A stretch of DNA of 64,000 nucleotides from Triops longicaudatus. Taxonomy: Eukaryota; Arthropoda; Branchiopoda; Notostraca; Triopsidae. The stretch is taken from assembly GCA_022885665.1 (NCBI GenBank), contig JAGQDJ010000020.1, positions 248,001 to 312,000 of the forward strand, written 5' to 3'. Under the pieces are notes generated by a model that did no database searches, was not told where the DNA came from, and was given only the letters and a program-made list of their open reading frames with translations. Both the position numbers and the translations under genes were made by a program. Below, one piece after another: positions 1 through 12,637 of this stretch (its first letter is position 1; each line of letters begins with the position of its first letter).

Positions 1-1587
1 CGGTGGGCGGAGTTACTACTCCTCGGACGATCATTACCGGCACTCGTGTTTCGCGACACCATGATAACAACGAGCCACGATTTTAATACACCAAAAAACT
101 CACATGTACTCAAAAATTCCCAGGCAGCAATTAAACTTTTTTCTTCTTTAAAAAAAATATCTCCCACGTTTTCCTTCCAAGAGGCGGGGCGACAAGTGAC
201 AACACAATGTTTTGATTGCACGGAAGGTTCACTTGTTACGCACGTACACGGATAATTAACCTGGAATTTTTGTGCCTTTAGCCTGAGCCAGGCCTAAAAG
301 CCAGGTTGGAATTAAATGGATTATATTCTACCTTCGAAAAACTTTCGGGCAGAACACGTTCCAAGAATTGTAGCTCGCAGGCAAATGCGCCGTTTCCAGT
401 TGTAGCAGACCGATTTTGAGTTAGTGAACTTGCTTCCCCCCCAAATCTTTTTAGGGGGATGATGCCCGGCACAACACAACACATAACATACGCCCCCCTG
501 CAGCGTATCATGTAACACCAGTGTGCCACCCACTCCTATTCCTTGACTTTTTCACACCTTATTTTGGGGACTGATATTACATAAAGCAACCCATGTTAAA
601 CAATGAAAAAATAATAAAAATACATTAAAAATATAGAAAAATTAAATAAATACTACTTCTACTATTACTACTACTACTAATAATATTAATAATCAATTGA
701 CTACAAACAAAATTCACGAAGCAATCCATGTTAAACAATGAAAACAAAATCATAAAAATACATTAAAAATATAGAAAATAAAAATAAAATAAATACTACT
801 TGTACTACTGCTACTACTATTAATAATAATACTAATAATATAATAGTAATAATAATAGTAATAATAATAATAAATAAAAATAAAATACCATGGACTTTCT
901 TTGTTTACGTACCAAAATCAGTTTTACCAGAAAACTGACCTCAACTGAGAGTTTTTTTAATTTAATTTTTAAGTTTATTGTCATTTTAAAACGAATCATT
1001 TCAATTTTCCCAAAAACTCAATTCGACTATTGCAACATCCAACGGCAGAAATACTTTATATATATTTTCTTTTCGCTAAGATTCCTTTGAACTCGCAATT
1101 AACCTCAATTACTGCAAAAAGGTCACTGAGTTTCCACCGAACGGCCACCAGGATCGGGAATGCATAATGGCAGCTAATGAGATTAGCACACAGAGTGGCT
1201 TTAGGGCGAGTTTTTGGCCTAACGAGATTGATGTGTTTGCAAGCAAAGCAAAAAAAAACTATTAATTCCCCTTTTTTAAGAATTAGATTTTTCACTCCAA
1301 AGGTTTCGGTTGTCCCTGTTTTCTGACCTTCTGAACTCACATTAGGGGCAGTAATTTGGGTGTGGAAAAAGGTTTCTAACAAAACGAAGAACGACAACGA
1401 ATTCCCATGCAATTTTTTTCCTTGTTCAGTCCTTCGCAACGAGTTCCGAAACTAATTGTCTCACGGAAACGCGAGTATCCTAAACGTGCTGACAAGTTCT
1501 TCATTTTTAACGAATGCATTTTTTCAAAAGAAAAAAAGTTAAAAAAACTCTTTCTTTTCTTTTTATTAAGAAAAAAAATGAACTTAC
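1..1587. other. left-edge region, mostly non-coding, AT-rich
   Basis: No supported gene. Probably intron or downstream DNA of the Ser/Pro-rich gene that ends its visible coding at 1588 on the minus strand. At the very edge, minus-strand bases 62 to 1 read open from an ATG with a good context (A at -3, G at +4) into Ser/Asn/Arg-rich residues and run off the window. This could be a further exon but is too short to claim. Positions about 581-870 hold a tandem duplication and TAA-type microsatellite, listed separately. Confidence 0.4.
581..870. repeat. 135-bp tandem duplication with TAA/CTA microsatellite
   Basis: The stretch that starts around 586 (with the words CCATGTTAAACAATGAAAA and ATACATTAAAAATATAGAAAA) is repeated from 721, giving a period of about 135 bp. 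Each copy ends in a run of ACT/TAA trinucleotides, which in the second copy expands into (TAA)n up to about 870. Confidence 0.8.
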
Positions 1588-4500
1588 TTCCTCTTCCACG
1601 GGTTCGTCCAGAACTTCAGCGAGGGTGGTGGTAGGCGTGGCCAGAACCAATGCCAACGGATTGCTTTCGGAAGGTGGGCGGGGCGGCAAAGCTGGTAAGG
1701 GGGAGTGTCTGTCGAGGAGGAAACTAGGTGTGCGGCGATCTATAATAAATGAACAAGTAACGAAAGATCAGGCATTTTTCCAGATTTTTTAAAAACAAAA
1801 TGACCAGCTATTCTAGAAAAAAAATCATGAAAATAAACAAAAAGAGGTACATGGGGCTTAAAATTATTTTTCATTTCATATCCGCGCTTACTACTTTAAC
1901 CTTGCTTGTTTCTCCTCCGAAAATTCATTAGCTAAAACACGGGAAAAGGGTCAAAGATCACTTGGTAATTTTACACATCGAATTTGGCAGGTGGCTGAAA
2001 GGTTTCATTGTGTTTTGATTTAAAATACAAAAAGGCTGTCCAATATAGTATCTTTCTGAACAAAAACAGTGGTTTTAACTGATGTAGTTGTCGTTTGGCA
2101 GTGAAAATTCAAGTTGACTAGAAGGCGCACAGAAAAGTCTTTCACGTTCAGCGTTTAAAGCAATATTGCCACACATAAATACGACTGAATTTTACGCAAA
2201 TTTACCCAAAATACACCAGAAGATGAAATCATACAATAAGTTTAATAATCATAGTAGCAACAAACGTAAAAACAAACCAATTAAATCCTAAATAATTAAA
2301 TTATAGACTAAAGTAAAAGTCAAATATAGAAAAAAATTTATAATAATGAAGAAATAAAAAAAATAAAAATGAAGAAAAACGAAGTTACGCATAGATTTAC
2401 AAAGAATAAAACAAAATTAAATGAAAAAAGCGGCAAAATAAAAAAAAACGAAATAGCGGCCATTATTAATGTTTGCAAAACTCTTGCTTGTAAGAAAGTT
2501 AATTTGAAAACTTTTGCTCACAGGTGCACAATTTCAGCCTACTTTTTCCCAAATGAAGCTAATTAGCGCCAGTGGAATAAATTTTCCTTAGGGTATGAGG
2601 ACAAACTTAATGAGTCATATGCATTTCAGACATTTTGCGCTTTGAGCTGGAGAAACTTGCAACACAACTTGCTAATACAAGACTTGCATAGCGCTAAATT
2701 GTCTTGCATAGTAATAAAGGGGGGCTTTTGTAGCCGTATTTAAATTAGAACTATTTTACGTTTCACTTATAATGAGTAAAATCATTCAAACGTTAAACAA
2801 GATCCACCAATGAAATTCAAGAAAATAGACATATATACCATAATCGCACGTGTAACTTAACAAATTTTCACGACAGAATACTCTGAATCGTTTTAAAAAG
2901 AGAAGAAAAAGGTAAAAGTCTACATAAATATTCAAGTGAAAAATAAACTGGGACATCTTCGACGCGTGTTACGCTACAGGCATACCAGTTATTTACGGAG
3001 AGTATTGTGGCTCCATTTTCATGAATGACTTGTAAACGTGGACGCTTTTATTCTACTTTTTATTAATTTAATTTTACGTATTTTATTTATTTCCATTGTT
3101 ATTAGACGCTTTTATTCTACTTTTATTAAATTAGTTTTACGTATTTTTAATCAGTTTCATTATTATTAATTTATAACGGAACCGAAACGCGACATGGTGC
3201 TCAAATTCATTGTTGTACAAAACAAAGTGGGACAGTTCCCACGCGAACGCCATTTAAGCTGTACCGTTCTCTTTTGATCACCGAACATATTCTTACTTCA
3301 CAAATTCTTTGTTGCAGTCAACCAGTTGTGCTGTAGTCAGCACACGTTGGCTTCTGGCCCTATGCATCCCACCTTTACCTAACGCTCGCAACTCCCAACT
3401 TTCCAAACTTCATATTGCGTGCCACGTAAAGTTATACATGTACCTCGTACATGTACTTCTCGTACAGAACACAGCTTATCTACCTGTAACGTACCACATG
3501 ACCGTTTCTCTCTGCCATTCCGACGTTCATTGCGTATTTAACCCCCTTGAATGCATTCCTGTCAGTCGATCACTCTTAATTAATCCTCTTATCTTGCTTT
3601 CGCTGCTGTACACACGTCCACTACTAGCACGCTTACCGGAGAGCAAATTAGCCGGCGAGGAATTCCGCGACGCGTTGGCCATTAACAACTGATGGATCAG
3701 CGGCGGGTGCGTGGTGGTGGGCGAGTTGGACGGCGGTGGGCGTGGAAAGGTCGAGTAGATAGAGTACGCCGAGGCTGGACTCACGGACCGCGAGTGATTG
3801 CCGCCTTTCACCCCGAAATCGGCCGGGGTGGGGCCTCGCGACGCAGCAGCGCCAGTCAGGGATAAGGGCGTGGTCATGCGCGTCGTCGCGTGGTCCGTCG
3901 AATCCCGATTTTTCGTCTTTTTGTGCTTGGCTCCCAGTCTTCTCGTCAAAGAGGCGAAAGGGGAGAGCAGAGACGCGGCAGAGGGCGCCCGGGACGGCGG
4001 CCGTCGCTCCACGGGCGGCGTATGTGTCAAAACCTGTGGCGGCAACGTCGGGGTGAAAAGGGGCGTGGCTAACGGCGACGTCGAATCCCCCGCACTAGGC
4101 GACGTACAACGGCTGCTCGTACTACTCGTCACTGACAGTCGTGAACGCCTAACCAAAAACGTGAAAATTAATGCAAAAATTCCAACGAATCATGAATAAA
4201 CGCAAGAAAATTAAATTGTAATTAAAATGCATGAAGATAAATAAAAAATGTGTGAAATCTAAACAGGAATATATATTAAAGTGATGATTAAGAATGAAAA
4301 TAAAGTTAACAAAGAATATGCTAAGTAATTTTTATTATATTTTTATTGCTTTTATTTTAAATACGACAATGAAAAATACAAGTAAATCTCGTTATAACGA
4401 ACTTCCCCGTTATGAACAGAAAAACTTTTTGGTACATACATTTTTTTCTATTATTACTTTTTTATTTCTTATTCTTTTAACTAGCAGAAGCTTTTTATGT

Positions 4501-4750
4501 GCGTTTCCCTAACTCGGGACCATAAAACTCGCCTGCTGTAGCGGATAGTTCTTTATAACGAGATTATCTACTGTGAAAGAAAATTACTTGAAAAAAATCT
4601 ATAAAAAAGAGTTAAAATAAAGTTTTGAAAAATAAAATTACCGATTGGGGCTTGGACAAATCCTCAAGTTGGAAGATGGAGCAGGTGGGGGCGGAGCTAA
4701 GGGTGAAGACGACGAGCTAGGTGAAGGTGACATGGATAAGCCCGGTACGC
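1588..4750 (-). CDS. Ser/Pro-rich protein, partial (three internal exons)
   Basis: I do not recognise this protein. Three exons on the minus strand join in phase: 4750-4642, 4148-3637 and 1739-1588. Donors are GTAATT, GTAAGC and GTAAGT; acceptors are TTTATTAG, TTTTTGGTTAG and TTTATTATAG. The 257 residues visible are Ser, Pro, Thr and Arg-rich with runs such as SPSPSSSSSPLAPPPPAP, then basic patches (RRLGAKHKKTKNR) and an acidic end (EVLDEPVEEE). The exons are GC-rich against AT-rich introns, which supports coding. No enzyme motif is visible; composition suggests a disordered region of a cytoskeletal, scaffold or channel protein. The 5' exons (above 4750) and 3' exons (below 1588) were not found, so both ends are missing. 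The exon calls are fairly sure, the function is open. Confidence 0.6.
3041..3168. repeat. 64-bp tandem duplication
   Basis: GACGCTTTTATTCTACTTTT occurs at 3041 and again at 3105. The following AT-rich bases, including TTTTACGTATTTT, are also repeated, so the unit is about 64 bp and present twice. It lies in the intron between the second and third exons of the Ser/Pro-rich gene. Confidence 0.75.
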
Positions 4751-7700
4751 CTAATAAACGGTGATTTATTGGCTTGATTACAGCAAAAAATGGAATTTAA
4801 AAACTAAATAATTTAATTATTTTTAAAATATTTTTTTTTTAGAAAATTGCCACTTTTTGCGGCGCATATAGGAGTGTCGGGGTCTCTTTTTTCTTTCGTG
4901 TGTGTTACAAGGGAATTTGTGAGGCGCTTGAGGAGTCTACTGATCCGAGATCAATAAAAAGCACGAGCCTTAGCGGCCCAAAAGTGGCGTCAAGAGCTTT
5001 TTTCACAAAAAAACGATCTCGTTTTTAGTTAACGAGCACGAACAGTTGTAATGTACAGAAGAAATGGGCGTACCACTTTGGTATGCTTACAGCCACAGAT
5101 GTTTTATACACCTTCATCTCCCCTCAGGAAATCAGACAGCTACAAATTGTTGCTCCGAGACAATAGAGCGTTCAAAATCCACTACATTAGGCATGGCGAA
5201 TTAAAAACAAAGATACGTCACTTGTGGGGGACGATGAAACACATAAACATCAAAGTGTGTGTAAATAAACATTGAATTCCACCAGGTAGAATTCTCGACT
5301 TGCAATGTACTGGAAAAACAAACAGGACTTTTTTATCCACATCAATGAAAAGTATACATCGAAGGCCGAGTTATAACGAAAACAAGGCTTTGACACGGTG
5401 TGTTATTCGATTATTTTTTTACATTTTTGAAGAAATACTAAAAATTGAAATAACGTAAGAAATTTTGACAAATTTTCAAAAATTAGTTTTTCCAGGAAAA
5501 GTTATAGTATGCTTTACAGTTTCAAAATTTAAGTCCAGTTGAAAATAATAAAGGAAGAAATATTTAAAAATCGACGATTTCGTGATTCGAAATATTCAGA
5601 AAAAAATAGTTTAAAATCTTTATTTAGTATGCTTTCGGACTACATAATTGAATTAGTTTTTTTAAGTGTCAGTCAATTAATCTCAATTAGCTTTCAACTG
5701 AGTGGAGGAAACAAAGGCCCAATTAAGAGATTTAGCCGACAAAAGGATAATAATACGCGGTAAGCTTGTCTTTCTTTATATCTTGTTCGAATTAGGACCA
5801 TAAAGGTCTATAATAAAATCTGGTGCTTTAAAAACGCAAAAATAAAAAAATCACATAAAAGGCTGAATGAAATAGTTTAAAAATGTCACCAGGCGTCATC
5901 TTGAAAATGTAATTAAAGCGGGAGTTCGTTAACCAAGGTGATCTTATGATATTTTCGCTTAAATTAATTCCTTGGCTGAAGACTTTTTTTTAAATAAACA
6001 ATATTATTTTCTGAGCCGTAGAGATGGTGACTATGGTTACCATACGATCCATGCTTAATTAGTTAAACGTTTCTAGGAAACCGTTGGCACAAAAGAAACA
6101 CACTTAATTAATATATTATACAATTAGTACATTACTACTAACAAGTGAGTCACCACTGAAGCCAACAAAGCCATTGGTTCTGGGTTTATTCACTAGAATA
6201 CGCTCTGAAGGCTTGGAAACTATATCGCGTAAGCCCAACATAAAGAAATTCACTGTAAAATTCAGAAAAATCGCACAAAAATATTTATATCACACAATGT
6301 CACGCTAAACACCCAAAGTACCAACGCTGACTAAGGGACGCTAAATGAGAAGTCCAAGGCTGGCTCAAAATAGTTAACTAAGTCCGCGTGATTCGCACAC
6401 ACGCGAAGCCGGCTACCGCGTTAAACGAAACTGATAGCGACATCCTCTTCATTTACAAATAGTATCACGACTAAGTTAAGTATTTTAATTTAATTAAGCC
6501 TTTTTGGCTTACATATGTTTTGCTTACATTTTTTACTTTATTTAGTGCTGTGGCGTTTTTACTGAATGATTCCAACATGTACACTAAAATAACCGACTCT
6601 TAACAACAAAATGTTGACGAACTTGGTAATCAACAGTTCAGTTCAACAAATTTTCTCCATGTTTCTATCATAAGACTACGAGATAAATGGGGACGACGTA
6701 GTCCTATAGATGTCATTGCAAGCACAATGCAATTGCTTCCCCCAAGCCATCTAATGTTTTTCCGCCACGTGAACAGAAATTAGCAAAAACTATTCAGGTC
6801 ATAACTCAAAAACTAACTGTCGCAATGCAATCCTAATTTCTCTGCAAATTATTTTAAAAAACAACCTACTGACCGGTTTTTGAAATTAGTTTTTCCTTCC
6901 AAAGATAAAAAAATGTTCCTCTTTTGCAAATTTCTAACGCAACAATTTAAGAAAATCTCTTTGATATCCAGTAGACTTAATCGTCCATATCATTACTGTC
7001 GGAAAGATATTCTGAAATATCTAGCAAACTTTGCGCTATGGCCTGAAGAGTTTCCCGTGTTATTCGCCCATAAGAGCCTTAGGTATTCCGTATCCTTTAC
7101 AACTTTCATTCTTGCGTTTCCCTTTACTCCACTTAACCGAATTTGCGAATATCGGCCCACCAACCTAGTTATCAAACTCCTATTCGGATAACTGGAGCCT
7201 TATTCCCCGTAACGTAGTACATAAAAAGAATATACGTTCCGCTAACACGGAAAATAACCGCTTAAATAACGATACGGAACGAAAAGGCCAATTAACCACA
7301 GCTCAAGCGAACCTAACCATTGCGATTTTAAACCACGTTAACCCATTCTACGGCTCTAGCGTGACGTCACGACCCCATTTGCTTACCCTTTAGTCTCCCT
7401 TTTGTTCAAAAGCTAATGTCCCTTCAATAATGTTTCCGCTCTCTTTCTCCCCAACACATTCACCGTTTTTCAATGATCTCTTTGTAAACTCGTTTTCTCC
7501 TCCCCCAAAGCGCAATCTTTTCACGCGACCCGCTTGTGAACCCATTTTCCCTGTTCACATTCACCCAGATAAAATTTCACCGGCTTTTTTAACAAAAACT
7601 CCGCAAAAGATCTCTGGAATTTACCCCCTTCAAAATGTCTTTTTCACCCCCCACCCTGAAACGTTTTAGCGGCAAGGAATTTCCCTTTCAAGTGGGTTTC

Positions 7701-9003
7701 TTAAGCAAGAAAAATAAAAAATAATTTCTCCCTCCCTTCCAAAATTCTCTCAACGATCTTAAAACAAGGCATAACCTCCTTTGTAACAAGTACTGAAAGT
7801 ATGCACACATGTCTTTAGACATATATACAGACACACACGCCCCCTTTCCAGACTTAAGCTGGTACCGAAATACTTCCTGGTCTCTATTTTTAAAACTGCA
7901 AAAGAAAACGAGACCTAAACACAAAACTTTGCCTGTCTTTCGCGTCTGCACTTCCTTACATACGCTTATTTTTTTTTTTCTTTAAAAAAAATCTACTTAT
8001 ACAAAAGCTTTTCTTCCCGGAAAAAGTATAATTTCTACAAAATTATATAACTTTTTCAGAAAACTTATGCATTTCTAACTCTTTATGAATTAAACAAAGT
8101 GATTTGTTGATTAATTTGTTCAAAGTGATTAATTAGTGAATTAATTCTAATTTTTTTCTTCCACAAGAAAGCACATATTTCTACAAATTAATACAAATAA
8201 ATCTTTACGAAAAATCTAAAAAAGATATTTTAGGCAGATTGAGCAAATTTCTGCACTGCGTTACCTCCTATTTTACGAATGAATGAAACGTCTCACGAAC
8301 CCAATCAAAAACCCATTACTTCCTGTAATAAATTCACCTCCTGCTTGGGATACCCTCTCACCCCCCACCCACCCTCGAAAGAAAGAGCTTTCGGCATTAT
8401 TGATCGTGCGTGTGAGGTCTTCTTCTCGTTCTCTCTCTCTTGCACCCGTATTCATCCTGTTCCTTGTCGTTCCGGGTTCCTTTGGGGGCGCAACTGAGAA
8501 GCTACAAGCAAGAAAATGCCTTCAGGGGGTAAGAAAACACCCCAAGACGCAGAATTCGACAAGGAACTAATCTTGTCGTGAAAGAAGAAACGTTTGCTTG
8601 CAAGATGGGGTCACGAAGCAGGTAACCGGAAGCTTAGGGTACTATAAACACAAAGCGCAAAAAAAGGAAAAATTTTCTCACTGCATTTTTTTCATTTCTT
8701 TTTTTCTTTTTCAGGATTGGGCGTTCAGGTGTAAATCTGGGATAAGGCGAGACACAACCGAGCTGAAGTGTTTTCTTTCGTCTTCTTTTTGGTTGATTGA
8801 CCAATCTTTTCTGGACAGGGTTGTATTTTCAGGTTTGCGGTCCGACAACAATGATTGGAATCGGAAGAACGTTTTCCTATCGCCGTAAAGCGGTTTTCAA
8901 GGGAAATTCGTGAAAGCTTGTCCGTGAGGCGAATTCTGTGTCTTAAGTGCCAGGACTCGGTTTACGACGAACTTAGTTTTAAGATAGGTATCGTTTTTTT
9001 TAT

Positions 9004-9019
9004 GGGGGGGGGGGGGGGG
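9004..9019 (+). repeat. poly-G run (16)
   Basis: Sixteen consecutive G residues, followed by a purine-rich stretch (AGAGGAAAAGG). Likely to be length-variable and error-prone in assembly. Confidence 0.9.
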
Positions 9020-10280
9020 AGAGGAAAAGGTTCCACTTATGGCCGAAACTCGATTTACGACGGGTTGGGAGTAATGGACGGAATCATTAAGTTATCACGA
9101 AAATTGAGACTCACGATTGCACTTTATTTGAGTACAGAGCAACTCGCTTATTTTAGCTCGGGATAGGACGAATGTGTGTTTAAATAGGCGGATTATTTAA
9201 ACATAGGGAGCTGAATTAAGTAGGTTGCAATGGAATCATTAATTTTTCATTCCATTGTGCAAAGTATTCAAATAGATAATGCTCAATTAAATGGCACCAT
9301 CGCAACGGACGACTGGCTGCTAGTACGCGTCGTCTTCAAGTTTCTATCATAAATAAACTGCTTTTTGTCTACCACTGCAACTATTAATGATACAAAACTC
9401 AAATAAGTTAAATAACGAATTAACTGTTAATTAACGGAATTGGGTTTACCGAAATCTTTTTACTTAGCTTCTTTAAGCTTCCTATTACTTTTTGGTACGT
9501 ATTGATTTTATTACGTATTATACAGTACGTTATCATGTGTACTTATCTGTATTTTATTGTAGTATTTATTTAGTTTCATTTTATTTGTAACCTTTTTTTT
9601 GTTAAACGACGTTATTAAGTTATTTTAATGTTGTTATTTTCATGATAAGCTTCGTTGGCCTGAAAACGTAAGGACAAAAAATAAATTTTTACAAAATTAC
9701 ACTCGACGGACTGCATTCTTGATGTTTTGCTTGGATCGACAGGATTAATGAGCAGCACTGCTAGTTTTTCGAGATCTTTTTTTTGTTGCGATTTCAACTG
9801 AAACAAGGTAACTCTTGAAAAAGCAGATCTTCGAGGATTTTCAATACGGAACAGGCTTTTGGGGGGTTTTCAGGGGGGCCCTATGCATGTTTTTAACATT
9901 TGAGGTTTGTCTTATCTTCCCCATTACAAAATAAAAACATTGGGGGAGAGGGTCGACCCTCTTACCCTCCTGGGAACGGCTTTGATACGACAGAAAACCT
10001 GTCCAACTTAAGACACGCCTTGTGATTTTGACTATCTACCAATTCATACGAAGAATTTCGAAAGTCCACAGAATGGACCCCGAAACTAATTTTTATCCTA
10101 TACCGTGAAAATACAAATCAAGAACAAAATATAACTAGCACACAAAACATTTTTTTTACAAATCCATACTGTAGAAAATCATCTGTATTTCAATAATTAT
10201 TTCTCTAATACTTATGGAAATAAGTGTTAATTATTAGTGTTAATCAGATGTTACCTTACTGTTTGCGCTTACATATTGCA

Positions 10281-10340
10281 ATAAATAATAATAATAATAA
10301 TGATAATAATAATAATAATGATAATAATAATAACAATAAA
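10281..10340. repeat. TAA microsatellite
   Basis: Imperfect (TAA)n array interrupted by two TGA units and one TAAC unit. Confidence 0.9.
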
Positions 10341-12147
10341 AAGCCTAAGGTTATTAACAATTTGAGCTTCGTTCAAATTTTTTATTAATTTCCTTTGTAT
10401 TTCCCAACAATGTATTTATTGATTTCCTTTCCTAGTACGATTAAAATATTCCAAATCTAATTCAACGTTTAGTTTGTCACTTTTTCTCACGCAAAGGCCT
10501 TTCAGCGGACACGTTCTCATATTTTCCCTCAAATAATTCATAATGCCATTCACAAGCCTGAAACTCGTTCTGCCAAAGTCTCATTTGCATAAGTAAACTT
10601 GTCCATCCAGTTACCATAACCCCAAACGCTTTCAACAGATTACCAGTAAAAATTTACCTAACCTACTTTTCATAAATTCTCCTGCAACAAAAACAAGATT
10701 CAATGATATCCCCGCTCCCAAATAAGGAAGTTATCTTTGTGTGATAAAAGACCACCTATTGAGGCCCTGGCTTTCGATTTCATTCAAAAAATTTCAAGAA
10801 ACATTCCAAACACTACCCCGAATCGATCCCTTATTTCTCCGCCTCCTTCGCCCGCCGAAATTTCATTTTCTCGCCCTCCACCCTCTGAACAAATCCTGAC
10901 TGGTTTTTCGCTGCAGATGAAGATTGAAAGCTTAAGGGGGGTAGGAGGGAAGCAGGGAGGGTGCCACCCCGCTGTGGCGGAAGCTGCTGAGACTTAAGAC
11001 ATCGAACGCAGGATGTAAACAGATGAAATTTTCGTTTCTCTGCCTTTTTCTCTTGGCTGTTTAATGAGCTACTGGTACGTTGAGCTAATCGGCCATTGGC
11101 GAGCAGCGAAGAGCTAATTAAATGGAAAGTGTTACTAAAACGGACAACTTAATGAGACTTGATAGCCCAGGGAGGGTGTGTTAATTATCTTTTACATTTA
11201 CTACGGTATTTTCCCTTTTCTCTGAAAACTGAAGGCTTTACTAAGCGATGATTTATACCAGATTTATCTCGTTATTTATTTACGCCATTTCGCTGTTAGA
11301 AAAACTTGCTACAAGACGCTACAGAACTTAAATTCACTACGTACTAAACATAACTATTACTTAGACCCAACACCAATAAAAAAACAGTAATAACCGAGCA
11401 GCAAATTAGGTAGAATATGCTATTAAGTTAAAAGATCCCGAATTTACCAGCCAAGATTACGGAAAATGTCGACAAGTCCGTGTTTAACGTGTTTAATTGA
11501 CAGTAGAAACGGGACTGAAGTCATGACATGGATTCGGTTTTAGGTTAAAGTTCAGTTATCGCAGTGCTTCTCGATAGTGAGTAAATTAACCGCACTTGGA
11601 CGAAAGTCGTTTAATTGAATATTCGTATGGTTTCAAGTCGAGCCATAAATCTGTCGGGCATACGAATTTAAAAAACGGAGATCATGTCAAGAAAAAATTG
11701 AATTAAAAAAAGGCCTGTGAAAACAGTCGGAAAACGACGTAACGTTACATTTTGGCGTTTTTCCTAATTTCCCCATTACAAAATACTAATTTCGGTCGCT
11801 CGCGAACGACGTGTTCGCTAATTTTCTTCGGACATTAAGCCTGCTTGACAGGTAAAACGAGATTGTGGATTCACAAACGAGTCAACTGAATGTAAATAAT
11901 CAATCAATTTGCTCTTGCTGAACAGTCAAGGGATACATACAGAACGAAACCAATCCTTATGATTTCTCATAGGAATTTGCACCTTTTGATGCACAAAACT
12001 CCTGCATTCCATTTTCCTCATAGGTATGGGAAAATCGGTGCAATTTACGCATTCTTTTAGCGCGTTTTCGCGAAAAGTGGTCGAAATTTCTACGACTACC
12101 ATACAATTCCACTAAAAATCGTTTAAGACGCAAAATTCTGGTTTTTT

Positions 12148-12273
12148 GATAGTTGGTTTAAAAGACAACCGACATTGAGACATATTGACTGTTGTAAGTA
12201 AGCGAAGTTTGATTGTTGGTTTAAACGACGACCGACACTGAGACGTATTGATTGTTGTAAGTAAGCGAAGTTT
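12148..12273. repeat. 63-bp tandem duplication over the CARD-gene stop codon
   Basis: Two copies of a 63-bp unit, starting at 12148 and 12211, each containing TTGTAAGTAAGCGAAGTTT. The copy at 12211 supplies the last codons and TAA stop of the CARD gene. The other lies just downstream on the minus strand. Because 63 is a multiple of three, the downstream copy reads a nearly identical peptide in the same frame and also ends in TAA. Confidence 0.85.
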
Positions 12274-12637
12274 TTATTAATGGAACCATTTCTGCGCGTA
12301 AAACGGGGCCAGTGATAGTTTTTCGGAACTTACGCGCTGATTCGAGCAAAAAATTGGTGAGTAGATGCGGGCATTCTTTTTCGAGGGCCAAGCAAAGGTC
12401 TCGAAAGGCGGCGAAGCCCTTGTCGACGATTAAGGAGCAGAAAAATGCCACTCGTTCGTTTTTGTTGGTTCGGCGCTGAAAGTCTTCCACTTCGGAGACG
12501 GATAAAGTGCCGTGTTGCACCAGAAATTGGACCACACGACCGTCTTCTATTTCGCTGGCAAGCACGTTTTGATGTTGCTCTAAAATGGCCTTTAAATCGG
12601 CAGCCATGCTCGGGCTGTTGCTGGTGTGCGATGACAT
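12221..12637 (-). CDS. small CARD (death-fold) domain protein
   Basis: Encodes 138 residues from the ATG at 12637 (A at -3). A second ATG ten codons in has an equally good context with G at +4. Residues about 13-103 fit a caspase recruitment domain: an amphipathic first helix (LKAILEQHQNVLASEI), a VVQFLVQHGTLSVSEVEDF segment matching the usual 'L...L.....E.E.I' helices 2-3, and the end pattern GFAAFRDLCLALE as in RAIDD/APAF1-type CARDs. Such domains pair with other CARDs to assemble caspase-activating or immune signalling complexes in the cytoplasm. No protease or kinase domain follows, so it would be a CARD-only adaptor or decoy. The last 17 or so residues come from a tandem duplication. A pyrimidine-rich AG just upstream (about 12678) suggests a non-coding 5' exon. 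Confidence 0.75.
   Translation of the reverse strand: MSSHTSNSPSMAADLKAILEQHQNVLASEIEDGRVVQFLVQHGTLSVSEVEDFQRRTNKNERVAFFCSLIVDKGFAAFRDLCLALEKECPHLLTNFLLESARKFRKTITGPVLRAEMVPLIKTSLTYNNQYVSVSVVV

Larger units (their letters stand above)
4751..12220. other. 7.5-kb region with no supported gene
   Basis: Reading frames here are short, compositionally biased and lack convincing splice-site pairs. It may hold 5' introns of the Ser/Pro-rich gene. Visible features are a 16-base G run (9004-9019), a TAA microsatellite near 10.3 kb, and scattered GTTATAACGAA-type words around 4390-4570 and 5370 that also occur elsewhere in the window. A pyrimidine/proline-coding stretch at 10800-10990 was considered and not accepted as an exon. 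Confidence 0.5.

Noticed and set aside
8279..9166. Several overlapping frames of 70-100 codons
   Set aside because: No family resemblance, no consistent splice structure, and one is interrupted by a G16 run.
10737..10997. Pro-rich plus-strand frame of 86 codons
   Set aside because: Looks coding-like only from low complexity; no agreeing splice partners or conserved motif found.
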